From NCBI GenBank assembly GCA_022824925.1, contig JAJDYW010000027.1, positions 49,361-113,360 of the forward strand: a stretch of DNA of 64,000 bases. The letters are read 5' to 3'. The position numbers and the translations under genes were made by a program. This DNA is from Dehalococcoidia bacterium (GTDB lineage: Bacteria; Chloroflexota; Dehalococcoidia; Tepidiformales; Tepidiformaceae). The notes under the pieces were generated by a model. It made no database searches, was not told where the DNA came from, and saw nothing but the letters and a program-made list of their open reading frames with translations. This document shows positions 55,064 to 63,956 of the stretch, piece after piece. Within the stretch, counting starts at the first letter, position 1. Each line of letters opens with the position of its first letter.

Positions 55064-56554
55064 ATGTCTGACAACGCGCCCGGCATTCCGCCCATCGCCC
55101 ACAAGTGGGAGCGCATCCAGGATTTGCCCGATAACTGGCAGGATCTCTGCCGTCCCGACCTCCACGCCGTCCATCGCCAGTGGGTCGCGGAGCGCAAGCT
55201 CATCAAGGACGAGACGAAAATCAGGAAGTTTCAGGAGGAGCTTGCGCTGCTCTGGGCCATCGAGACGGGCAACATCGAGCGGCTCTATCACGTGGGCCAA
55301 GGGATAACTGTCCAGATTGTGGAAGCAGGCATGGAGGCACTAGGGGAGTTCCACGCGAGGGGCCTCATCACTGCCGATGCTGAAGCGCTTATCGCGGACC
55401 AGCGAGCCGCGCTCGATATGGTGATGGAGTTGGTCGGCAGCCAGCGGGAACTCACCCCCTTCTACGTCAAAGAACTGCACCAGCGCTTGACCCTCAATCA
55501 GGCCACACGAGATGTGCTAGGCCAGTCCGGCACTGTGAAGAAGCAAGAGTGGCGCTCATCCGAGAAGGGCGTCTGGAAGAAGTGGCCGAACAACCCCCTT
55601 CAGCCTGACGGGTCGATCCACGAATACTGCCCGCCCGAACAGGTCGACAGCGAGATTGGCCAGTTACTCGCCTTGCACGAGCGGCACGAGGCGCTTGATG
55701 TGTGCCCCGAGGTCGAGGCGGCGTGGCTTCACCACCGCTTCGCGCAGATCCATCCGTTCATCGATGGCAACGGCCGTGTGGCCCGTGCGCTGTCAAGCGC
55801 CGTCTTCCTCAAGGACGATTACCTCGTGCTCGCGGTTCGCGATGAAGAGCACCGTGAGCGCTACATTGCGGCGCTTCAGGCAGCCGACAAGGGCGACCTG
55901 AAACCACTCGTCGACGTCTTCGCGGAAATCCAGCGCAACGACCTACAGGAAGCCCTCAAGATCATCCGCGCCCTTCGCGGCGAGGAGTCGGTACAGGCGA
56001 TCGAGGCGGCAGCGGCCGCCGCGCGTCAGAGTCAGGACGCTACGACGGCAAAGGTGGCCGGGGCGTTGGATGAACTGGTACGCGTGGCATCGGTTCGTTT
56101 CGAGGAAGTCGCGGCGGAGACGCAGCGTGCCTTCGAGTCGCAAGGCGTAGTGGTTTCCGCCACGGTTTCCCGGGGCGACCCCAGCGAGGCCTCGTGGCCT
56201 AGGGAGAGTCTGGAGGTCGTGGTGAGGAATAGCGGTCGCCTAGACGCGGACCGCCCACCCCACTGGGGCGCCCTCCGGCTGGGCGTGCCTGCTCGCCCGG
56301 AAACCGACATGCAGTTGGTCATAGTGCTGTTTCCCAGAGGGGGTCCACCGCGCGCATATGAGGCCGCGGAAGTCCTCTCCACGAATCCCGATGGTGATGG
56401 GGGCTGGAGAAGCCGCTCGACTTCCGGCGATGGGTTTCGGTTTGAACTTCAGCCTTCCGACAGCGAGGCGATGGAGGCCGTCGCCGCCGAGTTCCGCGTG
56501 TGGCTCGAAGAGCGCGTCACGCGCGCACTTCGGTTCTGGGCCGACAACCTGTAG
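55064..56554 (+). CDS. Fic family protein with extended C-terminal domain
   Basis: HPFIDGNGRVARALSSAVF matches HxFx(D/E)GNGRxxR; N-terminal LLWAIETGNIERLY inhibitory-helix-like. Confidence 0.93.
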   Translation: MSDNAPGIPPIAHKWERIQDLPDNWQDLCRPDLHAVHRQWVAERKLIKDETKIRKFQEELALLWAIETGNIERLYHVGQGITVQIVEAGMEALGEFHARGLITADAEALIADQRAALDMVMELVGSQRELTPFYVKELHQRLTLNQATRDVLGQSGTVKKQEWRSSEKGVWKKWPNNPLQPDGSIHEYCPPEQVDSEIGQLLALHERHEALDVCPEVEAAWLHHRFAQIHPFIDGNGRVARALSSAVFLKDDYLVLAVRDEEHRERYIAALQAADKGDLKPLVDVFAEIQRNDLQEALKIIRALRGEESVQAIEAAAAAARQSQDATTAKVAGALDELVRVASVRFEEVAAETQRAFESQGVVVSATVSRGDPSEASWPRESLEVVVRNSGRLDADRPPHWGALRLGVPARPETDMQLVIVLFPRGGPPRAYEAAEVLSTNPDGDGGWRSRSTSGDGFRFELQPSDSEAMEAVAAEFRVWLEERVTRALRFWADNL

Positions 56555-56618
56555 CCCCCACCCCAAGGGCGTATCCTGTGCCGTTACAGCGAGCCGTGCG
56601 CTCGCCCGGAGTGGAGCC

Positions 56619-57944
56619 ATGACGGCAGGACAGGCGGCGGCCGAACGCCTCAAGACCGCGATCGACCCCCGCGAGTTCGATACGCCCGAGTTCCGCAAGG
56701 ACCCCTTCCCCCTCTACAGGCGCCTGCGCGACCACCGTCCCCTCTTCCGCGACGGCTTCCACGGACGCTGGGCCCTCACCCGCTACGACGACATCGTTGC
56801 CGTCTTCCAGGACAACGAGCACTACGACCGGGCCCTCTACAAGCCCGACGGCCCTTACCGCTTCGGCGAGCGCTCCGTCTTCGGCCCCAACATCCTCGAG
56901 TACGGCAACAGCCAGCGGCACCGCTGGATGCGCAACATCGTCGCCGACCAGTTCGTCGGCAACCGTCTCCAGGCCTTCATCCCCTACATCGAGATGATCG
57001 CCCGCGAGCTCCTCGACCAGATCGCCCGGAAGGCCGCCGACGACATCGCGAAGGGCTTCACCGATACCGGCGAGGTCGAGCTCGTCAGCCAGTTCACGAA
57101 CCAGTTCCCCGTGCGCGTCATCTCCAACATGCTCGGCCTCCCCCGCCACGACGAGGACACGTTCGTCGACTGGTACCAGCGCCTCATCGCGGGCATGGGC
57201 TCCGGCCAGTACTACGTCGACGGCATCCACGCCCGCGACGAGATCTGGGACTACCTCGAACCCATCATCGAGGAGCGCACGAAGAACCCCGGCGAGGACC
57301 TCGTGTCCCGCATCGTCACCGCCGAGCTCCAGGGCAAGCGCATGAACGTCGAGGAGGTCAAGGGGTTCGTCGCCCTCCTCCTCGCCGCCGGCGGCGATAC
57401 CACCGACAAGGCCATCGCCAACATGTGGTACCACATGCTCTACACCCGCCCCGACCAGTTCCAGGAGGTCCGCCGGGACCACTCCCTCTGGACCAACGTC
57501 TTCACCGAGATGATGCGCTACGACCCCGTCGTCCACGTCCAGGGGCGGCGCACGACCTGCGAGATCGAGATGCACGGCGAGGTCCTCCCCGAGCGCGCCT
57601 CCGTCACCCTCTACCTCGCCGCAGGCAACCGCGATGAGCGTGTGTTCAAGGACCCGGACACCTACGATGTCTTCCGGGACGACTTACACATGGGTCGCGA
57701 ACTGCGTTCCGGACGCTACCCCGATGGGCGTGCCGGCCACCTCGGCTTCGGCATGGGCCAGCACTTCTGCATGGGCTACGCGATGGCCCGCCAGGAAGCG
57801 ATCATCGCCAGCACGCGCCTCTGCGAGGCCATGAAGAATCCTCGTCCCAAGTTTCCCGACCACGAGGGCATCACCGGCCCCGCCATCAACGAGGGCGGCT
57901 TCCGCGCGCCCCGAGAGCTGTGGGTCCAGTTCGACGTCGCCTGA
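56619..57944 (+). CDS. Cytochrome P450
   Basis: Heme loop HLGFGMGQHFCMGYAMARQE; I-helix LLAAGGDTTDKAI; start ATG at 56619. Confidence 0.95.
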   Translation: MTAGQAAAERLKTAIDPREFDTPEFRKDPFPLYRRLRDHRPLFRDGFHGRWALTRYDDIVAVFQDNEHYDRALYKPDGPYRFGERSVFGPNILEYGNSQRHRWMRNIVADQFVGNRLQAFIPYIEMIARELLDQIARKAADDIAKGFTDTGEVELVSQFTNQFPVRVISNMLGLPRHDEDTFVDWYQRLIAGMGSGQYYVDGIHARDEIWDYLEPIIEERTKNPGEDLVSRIVTAELQGKRMNVEEVKGFVALLLAAGGDTTDKAIANMWYHMLYTRPDQFQEVRRDHSLWTNVFTEMMRYDPVVHVQGRRTTCEIEMHGEVLPERASVTLYLAAGNRDERVFKDPDTYDVFRDDLHMGRELRSGRYPDGRAGHLGFGMGQHFCMGYAMARQEAIIASTRLCEAMKNPRPKFPDHEGITGPAINEGGFRAPRELWVQFDVA

Positions 57945-57985
57945 GGCGGCCCAGCACGAAACCAGCAAGCACACCAGGAGAAGCC

Positions 57986-59626
57986 ATGAAGTCCGAAGTC
58001 CATCCCCTCAGTGGCGCCACCTACACCGAGCTCGGCGACGGCAAGGTCCGGGTCGAGAAAGCGAAGAAGTACGGGATCTTCCAGTGGGACGGCATCCACC
58101 TCGAAGGTGACCTCCAGTACGCCGACCCCCACCTCCTCCAGTGGGTCGGCGGCCCCGAGCTGCCCCCGGACTTCGTCGAGAACGACCCCCGCCGCTCCTC
58201 CCGCATGGCCGCCAGCCGCGATGCCGCTGCTGCCGAGGCCCAGTACACCGGCGGCACCGCCCTTGCGGGCGAGATCGACGACAGCTTCACCCGCTACACC
58301 GGCGACCCCGGCCGCGACACCCCCGCCGGCCGCCGCTCCTCCGGCATCTCCTTCATGGAGTTGCTCGAAGGCGACCAGTACCCCGAGCGCATCCCCGAGA
58401 CGCTGCGCATGGAGCACTCCCTCGAGGGCGGCGTCCGCAGGGTCCCGACTGAGCGCTACACGCAGAAGAAATGGCACGACCTGGAGGTCGAGCGCCTCTG
58501 GAAGCGCATCTGGCAGATGGCCTGCCACGTGGACGACATCCCCGAGGTCGGGGACTACATCGTCTACGACGTCGCTCACCTCTCGTGGATCGTCGTCCGC
58601 ACGGCGGAGGACGAGTTCAAGGCCTACAACAACGCCTGCCTCCACCGCGGCCGCCAGCTCCGCGAGTTCGACGGCAAGAAGGCGACCGAGTTCCGCTGCC
58701 CCTTCCACGGCTGGTGCTGGGAGATAGACGGCTCCCTCCGCGAGATCCCCTCGGAGTGGGACTTCCCCGAGGTGCGCGAGGACGCCGACCACCTGCGCGA
58801 GGCGAAAGTCGGCACCTGGGGCGGCTTCGTCTTCATCAACCCCGACCCCGATTGCGAGTCCTTCGAGGACTACCTCGGCGACCTTCCGAAGCACTACGAG
58901 AAGTACGAGTACGAGAAGAAGTACAAGCAGATGCACGTCGCCAAGGTCGTGCGCGCGAACTGGAAGGCGAACCAGGAAGCCTTCATGGAGGGCTACCACA
59001 TCATCGCCACCCACCCGCAGCTCATGATCTACGGGGGCGATGGCGCCAACCACCAGTACGACTCCTTCGGGAACTGGTCCCGCGCCGTCACCGTCGCCGC
59101 CCGCACCAGCGCCCACCGCAACATCCACCCGCCCCGCGACGAGGTCTTCGCCACCCGCCACAAGATGGCCGACATGATGCGCGAGAGCCTGCGCGAGACC
59201 ATCGGCGATCGCGTCGATGTCTACTGCGACGCCGAGCTCATCGACGGGCAGTACAACAACCTCTTCCCCAACTTCCACCCCTGGGGCTCGTTCAGCCGCA
59301 TCGTCTACCGCTTCCGCCCCTACGGCGACGACCCCGACATGAGCATCATGGAGGTCATCTACCTCGCCCCCTGGCCCGAGGACAAGCCCAAGCCCCCCGC
59401 CGCCCAGATCCACTGGCTGGGGCCCGACGAGCACTGGACCGAAGCCCCCGAGATGGGCGGCCTCGCCCGCGTCCTCAACCAGGACAGCTACAACCTGCCC
59501 AAGGTCCAGAAGGGCCTCAAGACCAAGCAGGACCCCTACATCTACCTGGCCGCCTACGAGGAGGGGAAGGTTCGCCACTTCCACCACCTCTACGACCAGT
59601 GGGTCGCCTACGACGACGGCGAGTAA
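57986..59626 (+). CDS. Rieske [2Fe-2S] ring-hydroxylating oxygenase, alpha subunit with long N-terminal extension
   Basis: CLHRGRQLREFDGKKATEFRCPFHGWCWEIDG; NWKANQEAFMEGYHIIATHPQ; RBS ACCAGGAG. Confidence 0.95.
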   Translation: MKSEVHPLSGATYTELGDGKVRVEKAKKYGIFQWDGIHLEGDLQYADPHLLQWVGGPELPPDFVENDPRRSSRMAASRDAAAAEAQYTGGTALAGEIDDSFTRYTGDPGRDTPAGRRSSGISFMELLEGDQYPERIPETLRMEHSLEGGVRRVPTERYTQKKWHDLEVERLWKRIWQMACHVDDIPEVGDYIVYDVAHLSWIVVRTAEDEFKAYNNACLHRGRQLREFDGKKATEFRCPFHGWCWEIDGSLREIPSEWDFPEVREDADHLREAKVGTWGGFVFINPDPDCESFEDYLGDLPKHYEKYEYEKKYKQMHVAKVVRANWKANQEAFMEGYHIIATHPQLMIYGGDGANHQYDSFGNWSRAVTVAARTSAHRNIHPPRDEVFATRHKMADMMRESLRETIGDRVDVYCDAELIDGQYNNLFPNFHPWGSFSRIVYRFRPYGDDPDMSIMEVIYLAPWPEDKPKPPAAQIHWLGPDEHWTEAPEMGGLARVLNQDSYNLPKVQKGLKTKQDPYIYLAAYEEGKVRHFHHLYDQWVAYDDGE

Positions 59627-59645
59627 CCGGGCGCGCGCGCACCTG

Positions 59646-59840
59646 GTGCCCCTCCGCCGCTGCAAGTTCTGCTCCCAGCCTCCCCTGGAGGAGGTCGCCG
59701 TCTCCATGTGGACGGATGACCCCGCCGACGTGCGGCGGGACACCATCAAGCTCTGCCGCAAGCACCTCGTCCGCCTGCGGAAGGCCGGCGATGCGGGCCA
59801 CGAGCACCGCGGCGTCCGCTACCGCCCCGGGTTCTGGTAG
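59646..59840 (+). CDS. Small Cys/His protein (zinc-finger-like)
   Basis: 64-aa ORF VPLRRCKFCSQPPLEEVAVSMWTDDPADVRRDTIKLCRKHLVRLRKAG; CxxC...CxxxH; GTG start. Confidence 0.5.
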   Translation: MPLRRCKFCSQPPLEEVAVSMWTDDPADVRRDTIKLCRKHLVRLRKAGDAGHEHRGVRYRPGFW

Positions 59841-59854
59841 GCTCGCCTCGCTGC

Positions 59855-59877
59855 GGACGAGCCCTTCACGCTCGTCC
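59855..59877. promoter_or_regulatory. Hyphenated palindrome (8-7-8) in the thiolase leader
   Basis: GGACGAGC-CCTTCAC-GCTCGTCC, downstream of TAGGCT (59838-59843). Confidence 0.45.
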
Positions 59878-59894
59878 ACTGGAGGTCTGACGTC

Positions 59895-61079
59895 ATGCGT
59901 GAAGCCGTCATCGTTTCCACCGCCCGCACGGCCATCGGCAAGGCCTATCGCGGCGCCTTCAACGACACGCCCTCCCCCACCATGGCCGCCCCCGTCGTCA
60001 GGGAGGTCGTCGCCCGCGCCGGCATCGACCCCGCCGAGATCGACGACGTCATCGTCGGCTCCGCCCTCCAGCAGGGCACCCAGGGGTTCAACGTTGGCCG
60101 CCAGGTCGCCGCTGCCGCCGGACTCCCCGTGAGCGTCTCCGGCCAGTCCATCGACCGCCAGTGCTCGTCCGGCCTCATGGCCGTCTCCGCCGCCGCCAAG
60201 CAGATCATGGTGGACGGCATGGAGACCGTCATCGCCGGCGGCATCGAGTCCATCAGCCTCGTCCAGAACAAGAACCAGAACACCTTCCGCGCCCAGGACC
60301 CCAACGTCCTCGAGGCCACGCCCGACATGTACATGCCCATGATCACGACCGCCGAGGTCGTCTCCAAGCGCTACGGCATCTCCCGCGAGGCCCAGGACGA
60401 GTACTCCCTCCAGAGCCAGCGCCGCACCGCCGCCGCCCAGGACGCCGGGCTCTTCGCCGACGAGATCATTACCAGCGATGTCACCAGGGTCGTCGTCGAC
60501 CGCGAGACCGGCGAGACGAGCAAGCAGGACGTCGCCATCGACATGGACGAGTGCAACCGCCCCTCCACCAACGCCGAGGGACTCGCCAAGCTCCCGCCCG
60601 TCATGGGCGAGGACGGCTACATCACCGCCGGCAACGCCAGCCAGCTCTCCGACGGCTTCGCGGCCTGCGCCCTCATGGAGGCCTCCGCCGCCGAGCAGCG
60701 CGGCCTTCAGCCGCTCGGCTACTACCGCGGCATGGCCGTGGCCGGCTGCGAGCCCGACGAGATGGGCATCGGGCCCATCTACGCCGTCCCCAGGCTGCTC
60801 GAGCGCACCGGCCTCACCATGGACGACATCGACCTCTGGGAGCTGAACGAGGCCTTCGCCTGCCAGGTCGTCTACTGCCGCGACCAGCTCGGCATCCCCA
60901 ACGAGATCCTCAACGTGAACGGCGGCGCCATCTCCATCGGCCACCCCTACGGCATGAGCGGCACGCGCATGGTCGGCCACGCCCTCATCGAGGGGAAGCG
61001 CCGCGGCGCCCGCTACGCCGTCATCACCATGTGCGTCGGAGGTGGGATGGGCGCGGCCGGCCTCTTCGAGGTCGCCTGA
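59895..61079 (+). CDS. Thiolase family protein (acetyl-CoA C-acyltransferase)
   Basis: [71 protein letters not shown]. Confidence 0.95.
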   Translation: MREAVIVSTARTAIGKAYRGAFNDTPSPTMAAPVVREVVARAGIDPAEIDDVIVGSALQQGTQGFNVGRQVAAAAGLPVSVSGQSIDRQCSSGLMAVSAAAKQIMVDGMETVIAGGIESISLVQNKNQNTFRAQDPNVLEATPDMYMPMITTAEVVSKRYGISREAQDEYSLQSQRRTAAAQDAGLFADEIITSDVTRVVVDRETGETSKQDVAIDMDECNRPSTNAEGLAKLPPVMGEDGYITAGNASQLSDGFAACALMEASAAEQRGLQPLGYYRGMAVAGCEPDEMGIGPIYAVPRLLERTGLTMDDIDLWELNEAFACQVVYCRDQLGIPNEILNVNGGAISIGHPYGMSGTRMVGHALIEGKRRGARYAVITMCVGGGMGAAGLFEVA

Positions 61080-61081
61080 CC

Positions 61082-62653
61082 ATGGGCCAGTGGCTCGTCG
61101 GCGACATCCTCGAACGCACGGTCCTCCTCTACGGCGACCGCACGGCCGTCATTGACGGCGGCGTGCGCCGCACCTACGCCGAGACCAGCGAGCGCATCCG
61201 CTCGCTGGCGGCGGGCATCCTCGCCACCGGCGTCGAGCCGGGCCAGCACATCGGCATCCTCGCGAACAACTCGCACCGCTACTTCGAGACCTACTTCGCC
61301 GCCCACTACGCGGGCACGCCCCTCGCGCCCCTCAACATCCGCCTCTCCGGCCCCGAGCTCGAGTTCATCATCAACGATGGTGAGCTGCGCACCCTCCTCG
61401 TTGGGCCCGAGTACCTCGATCTGTTCGAGTCCTTCCGCGACCGCCTGCCCCTGCTCGACCACGTCATCCTCCTGGCTGATGAGGCGCCCGCCGGGATGCA
61501 CGCCTACGAGGCGCTCGTCGCCGCCAACGACCCCCTCCCCTCCCCCGCCCGCGACTGGGGCGAGGACGACATGATCAACCTCTGCTACACGGGCGGCACC
61601 ACCGGCCTCCCCAAGGGCGTCATGCTCTCCCAGCGGAACGTCGTCGCCAACGCCCAGCACATCCAGATGACGTTCGCGTTCGAGGAGCCCGACGTCTGGC
61701 TCCACGCCGCCCCCATGTTCCACCTCGCCGACGCCTGGGCCTGCTACTCCGTCACTGCCGCCGGCGGGGCGCACGCCTTCCTCCCCGCCTTCGCCCCCGA
61801 GCCCTTCCTGCAGGTGGTCCAGGAGGCCCGCGTCACCTCCACCATCCTCGTCCCCACCATGATCAACTTCGTCGTGAACCACCCCGCCGCCCGCGACTAC
61901 GACCTCGCCTCCCTCCGGGCCCTCCTCTTCGGCGCCTCCCCCATGCCCACGGACCGCATCCTCGCCGCCCGCGACCTCTTCGGCCCCATCCTCGCCCAGG
62001 CCTACGGCATGACCGAGACCGCCCCCCTCCTCTGCGCCCAGCGGCTGGAGTGGCTCGACTACGACACGCCCGAGGGCATCGAGCGCCTCGCCTCCTGCGG
62101 CCGCCAGGTCCAGGGCGTGGCCGTGCGCGTCGTCGATGATGCCGGCGAGTCCGTTCCGCCCGGCGGCACCGGCGAGATCGTCGCCCGCGGCCCGAACGTC
62201 ATGCTCGGCTACTGGAAGCGCCCCGAAGAAACGGCCGAGGCCCTCCGCGGCGGCTGGATGCACACCGGCGACGTCGCCCGCATCGATGAGCACGGCTTCA
62301 TTTACATCGTCGACCGCTCGAAGGACATGATCGTGAGTGGCGGCGAGAACGTGTTCACCACCGAGACCGAGGGCGCCCTCTACGAGCACCCCGCCGTCCT
62401 CGAGGCCGCCGTCTTCGGCATTCCCGACGACCGCTGGGGCGAGGCCGTCCACGCCGCCGTCGTCCTGCGGGAAGGCGCCGCCGCCACCGACGCGGACCTC
62501 ATCGAGCACTGCCACACGCTCATCGCCGGCTACAAGTGCCCCAAGAGCATCGAGTTCCACGACACGCCCCTGCCCAAGTCCGGCGCCGGCAAGATCCTCA
62601 AGACGGCGCTGCGCGGTCCCTGGTGGGAAGGCTACGAGCGAGGGGTCAACTAG
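61082..62653 (+). CDS. AMP-dependent synthetase/ligase (fatty acyl-CoA ligase-like)
   Basis: MINLCYTGGTTGLPKGVMLSQRN, QAYGMTETAP, GWMHTGDVARIDEHGFIYIVDRSKDMIVSGGENV, PKSGAGKILKTALR. Confidence 0.95.
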   Translation: MGQWLVGDILERTVLLYGDRTAVIDGGVRRTYAETSERIRSLAAGILATGVEPGQHIGILANNSHRYFETYFAAHYAGTPLAPLNIRLSGPELEFIINDGELRTLLVGPEYLDLFESFRDRLPLLDHVILLADEAPAGMHAYEALVAANDPLPSPARDWGEDDMINLCYTGGTTGLPKGVMLSQRNVVANAQHIQMTFAFEEPDVWLHAAPMFHLADAWACYSVTAAGGAHAFLPAFAPEPFLQVVQEARVTSTILVPTMINFVVNHPAARDYDLASLRALLFGASPMPTDRILAARDLFGPILAQAYGMTETAPLLCAQRLEWLDYDTPEGIERLASCGRQVQGVAVRVVDDAGESVPPGGTGEIVARGPNVMLGYWKRPEETAEALRGGWMHTGDVARIDEHGFIYIVDRSKDMIVSGGENVFTTETEGALYEHPAVLEAAVFGIPDDRWGEAVHAAVVLREGAAATDADLIEHCHTLIAGYKCPKSIEFHDTPLPKSGAGKILKTALRGPWWEGYERGVN

Positions 62654-62662
62654 GCGGTCCGG

Positions 62663-63043
62663 CTACTCCAGCGAGAGCGGGTTCTCGCCGATCTGCAGAT
62701 CCGGCACGGGCCGCCCCTCCCCCAGTTCCTCCGCGATCATCCGCTCGAGCGCATCCGGCTCGAGCCCGCCGTACCACCGCCCCTCCGGGTAGACCACCGC
62801 CGTCGGCCCGCTCTCGCAGATGCGCAGGCACCCCACCTTCGTGCGGTAGATGGGCGTCGCCCCCTCGCGCTTGTTCAGCTCCCCGACCCTGCTCTTGAGC
62901 CGCGTCCAGGCGGCCATCCCCTCCTCCGTGGTGCAGCAGTCGGGGCCCGTGCAGATGAACACGTGGCGGCCGTAGCCGCCCACGCCCCGGCGCTGCGCCT
63001 CCGCGCGCGCCCCGTCCAGATCGGTGCTCTTCTTGTCCGGCAC
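62663..63043 (-). CDS. Thioredoxin-like [2Fe-2S] ferredoxin domain protein
   Basis: RHVFICTGPDCCTTEEGMAAWTRLKSRV.. YRTKVGCLRICESGPTAVVYPEGRWYGG; GTG start at 63043 chosen, since longer starts would run into the hairpin at 63112-63138. Confidence 0.88.
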   Translation of the reverse strand: MPDKKSTDLDGARAEAQRRGVGGYGRHVFICTGPDCCTTEEGMAAWTRLKSRVGELNKREGATPIYRTKVGCLRICESGPTAVVYPEGRWYGGLEPDALERMIAEELGEGRPVPDLQIGENPLSLE

Positions 63044-63111
63044 GCTTCTACCGTCGAGAGGATAGGGGAATCCGGGGCGCCCGTCCCGCCCCGCCCGTCC
63101 TGTGGGCATGC

Positions 63112-63138
63112 GAAACCCCCGCACCAGGCGGGGGTTTC
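63112..63138 (-). terminator. Intrinsic-terminator-like hairpin downstream of the zinc-ribbon gene
   Basis: Perfect 11-bp stem GAAACCCCCGC-ACCAG-GCGGGGGTTTC (both strands). Confidence 0.7.
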
Positions 63139-63162
63139 AGGTCCCGAACGTGTGGCGAGCGA

Positions 63163-63381
63163 TTACAGGCGCAGCTTGCCGTGCGACGGCTGGCGCCGGC
63201 GCTGACGCTGCGGCAGAGCCGCTTCCTCGGCCGCCAGGTCGATAGGCGGACGGGTCAGCACTTCGTGCACGTAGCCGCACATAATGCAGCTGCCGTAGGT
63301 GCCGTGCCAGTCGCGCTCCACGATGATGGAGCCGCTGCACTTCGGGCACGTCTGGGGCGGGGCCTCTTGCAAGGCAGGCAT
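63163..63381 (-). CDS. Small zinc-ribbon protein (72 aa)
   Basis: MPALQEAPPQTCPKCSGSIIVERDWHGTYGSCIMCGYVHEVLTRPPIDLAAEEAAL; CPKC...CIMC; upstream AGGAG. Confidence 0.8.
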   Translation of the reverse strand: MPALQEAPPQTCPKCSGSIIVERDWHGTYGSCIMCGYVHEVLTRPPIDLAAEEAALPQRQRRRQPSHGKLRL

Positions 63382-63449
63382 GGGGAACTTCTCCTGGGTT
63401 CCGTGAGGCAGAACTATTCAGACCTCGAAGCGAGCGTCCTGCTCGCCAG

Positions 63450-63610
63450 GCCTTCCACGTGCATACGGGGTTAGCTGACGGGTTCGGGCGGAAGGTTGCC
63501 CTAGGGACTGGAGAGGTCCCATTCACCCCGGGAAAGTGGTTCCCCCGCTGCGCCGTACCGGCGCACTCTGCAGGTTTCGGCTTACACCGAGCGCAACGTC
63601 CCTTATGGGA
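63450..63610 (-). promoter_or_regulatory. ydaO/yuaA-type c-di-AMP riboswitch
   Basis: Minus strand: AAGCCGAAACCTGCAGAG...GCGGGGGAACCA...CGGGGTGAAT...TAGGGCAACCTTCCGCCCGAACCCGTCAGCTAACCCCGTATGC...GGAAGG; matches the conserved ydaO blocks (recalled consensus, not searched). Confidence 0.9.
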
Positions 63611-63617
63611 CTCCCCG

Positions 63618-63647
63618 ACGCTAGCAGCCCCCGGATCGGCCTGTCAA
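63618..63647 (-). promoter_or_regulatory. sigma70-type promoter for the riboswitch transcript
   Basis: Minus strand TTGACA (63647-63642), 18-nt spacer, TAGCGT (63623-63618). Confidence 0.55.
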
Positions 63648-63719
63648 GGACTTTGGGAAGAAAATCACAAGTATTTCTGGAAATTCGCCCATATTCGTCC
63701 GTGATAGCCCCGCCGGACC

Positions 63720-63956
63720 CTATGCGGCCAGCAGCGCCGGCGCGATTACAGCCCCCGATGCCCCGACCCACACCGCCAGCGCCAGCCCCGTCTCCGCCGA
63801 TACCGCCCGTCCGCCGCCGCCCCGCGCCGCCACCGCCAGCCCCGCGATGAGCGCGGCCAGCACGGCCCCGGCCGCCACCTCCCAGCCCGCGTTCCCTCCG
63901 ACCACCGCCTTCGTGATGAGGGCCGCCGCCACCGGCAACCCCGCCCCCACCAGCAC
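63720..63956 (-). CDS. Hypothetical hydrophobic membrane protein (may extend beyond window)
   Basis: Hydrophobic frame (LVGAGLPVAAALITKAVVGGNAGWEVAAGAVLAALIAGLAVAARGG..) open towards the right edge. Confidence 0.45.
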   Translation of the reverse strand: MLVGAGLPVAAALITKAVVGGNAGWEVAAGAVLAALIAGLAVAARGGGGRAVSAETGLALAVWVGASGAVIAPALLAA

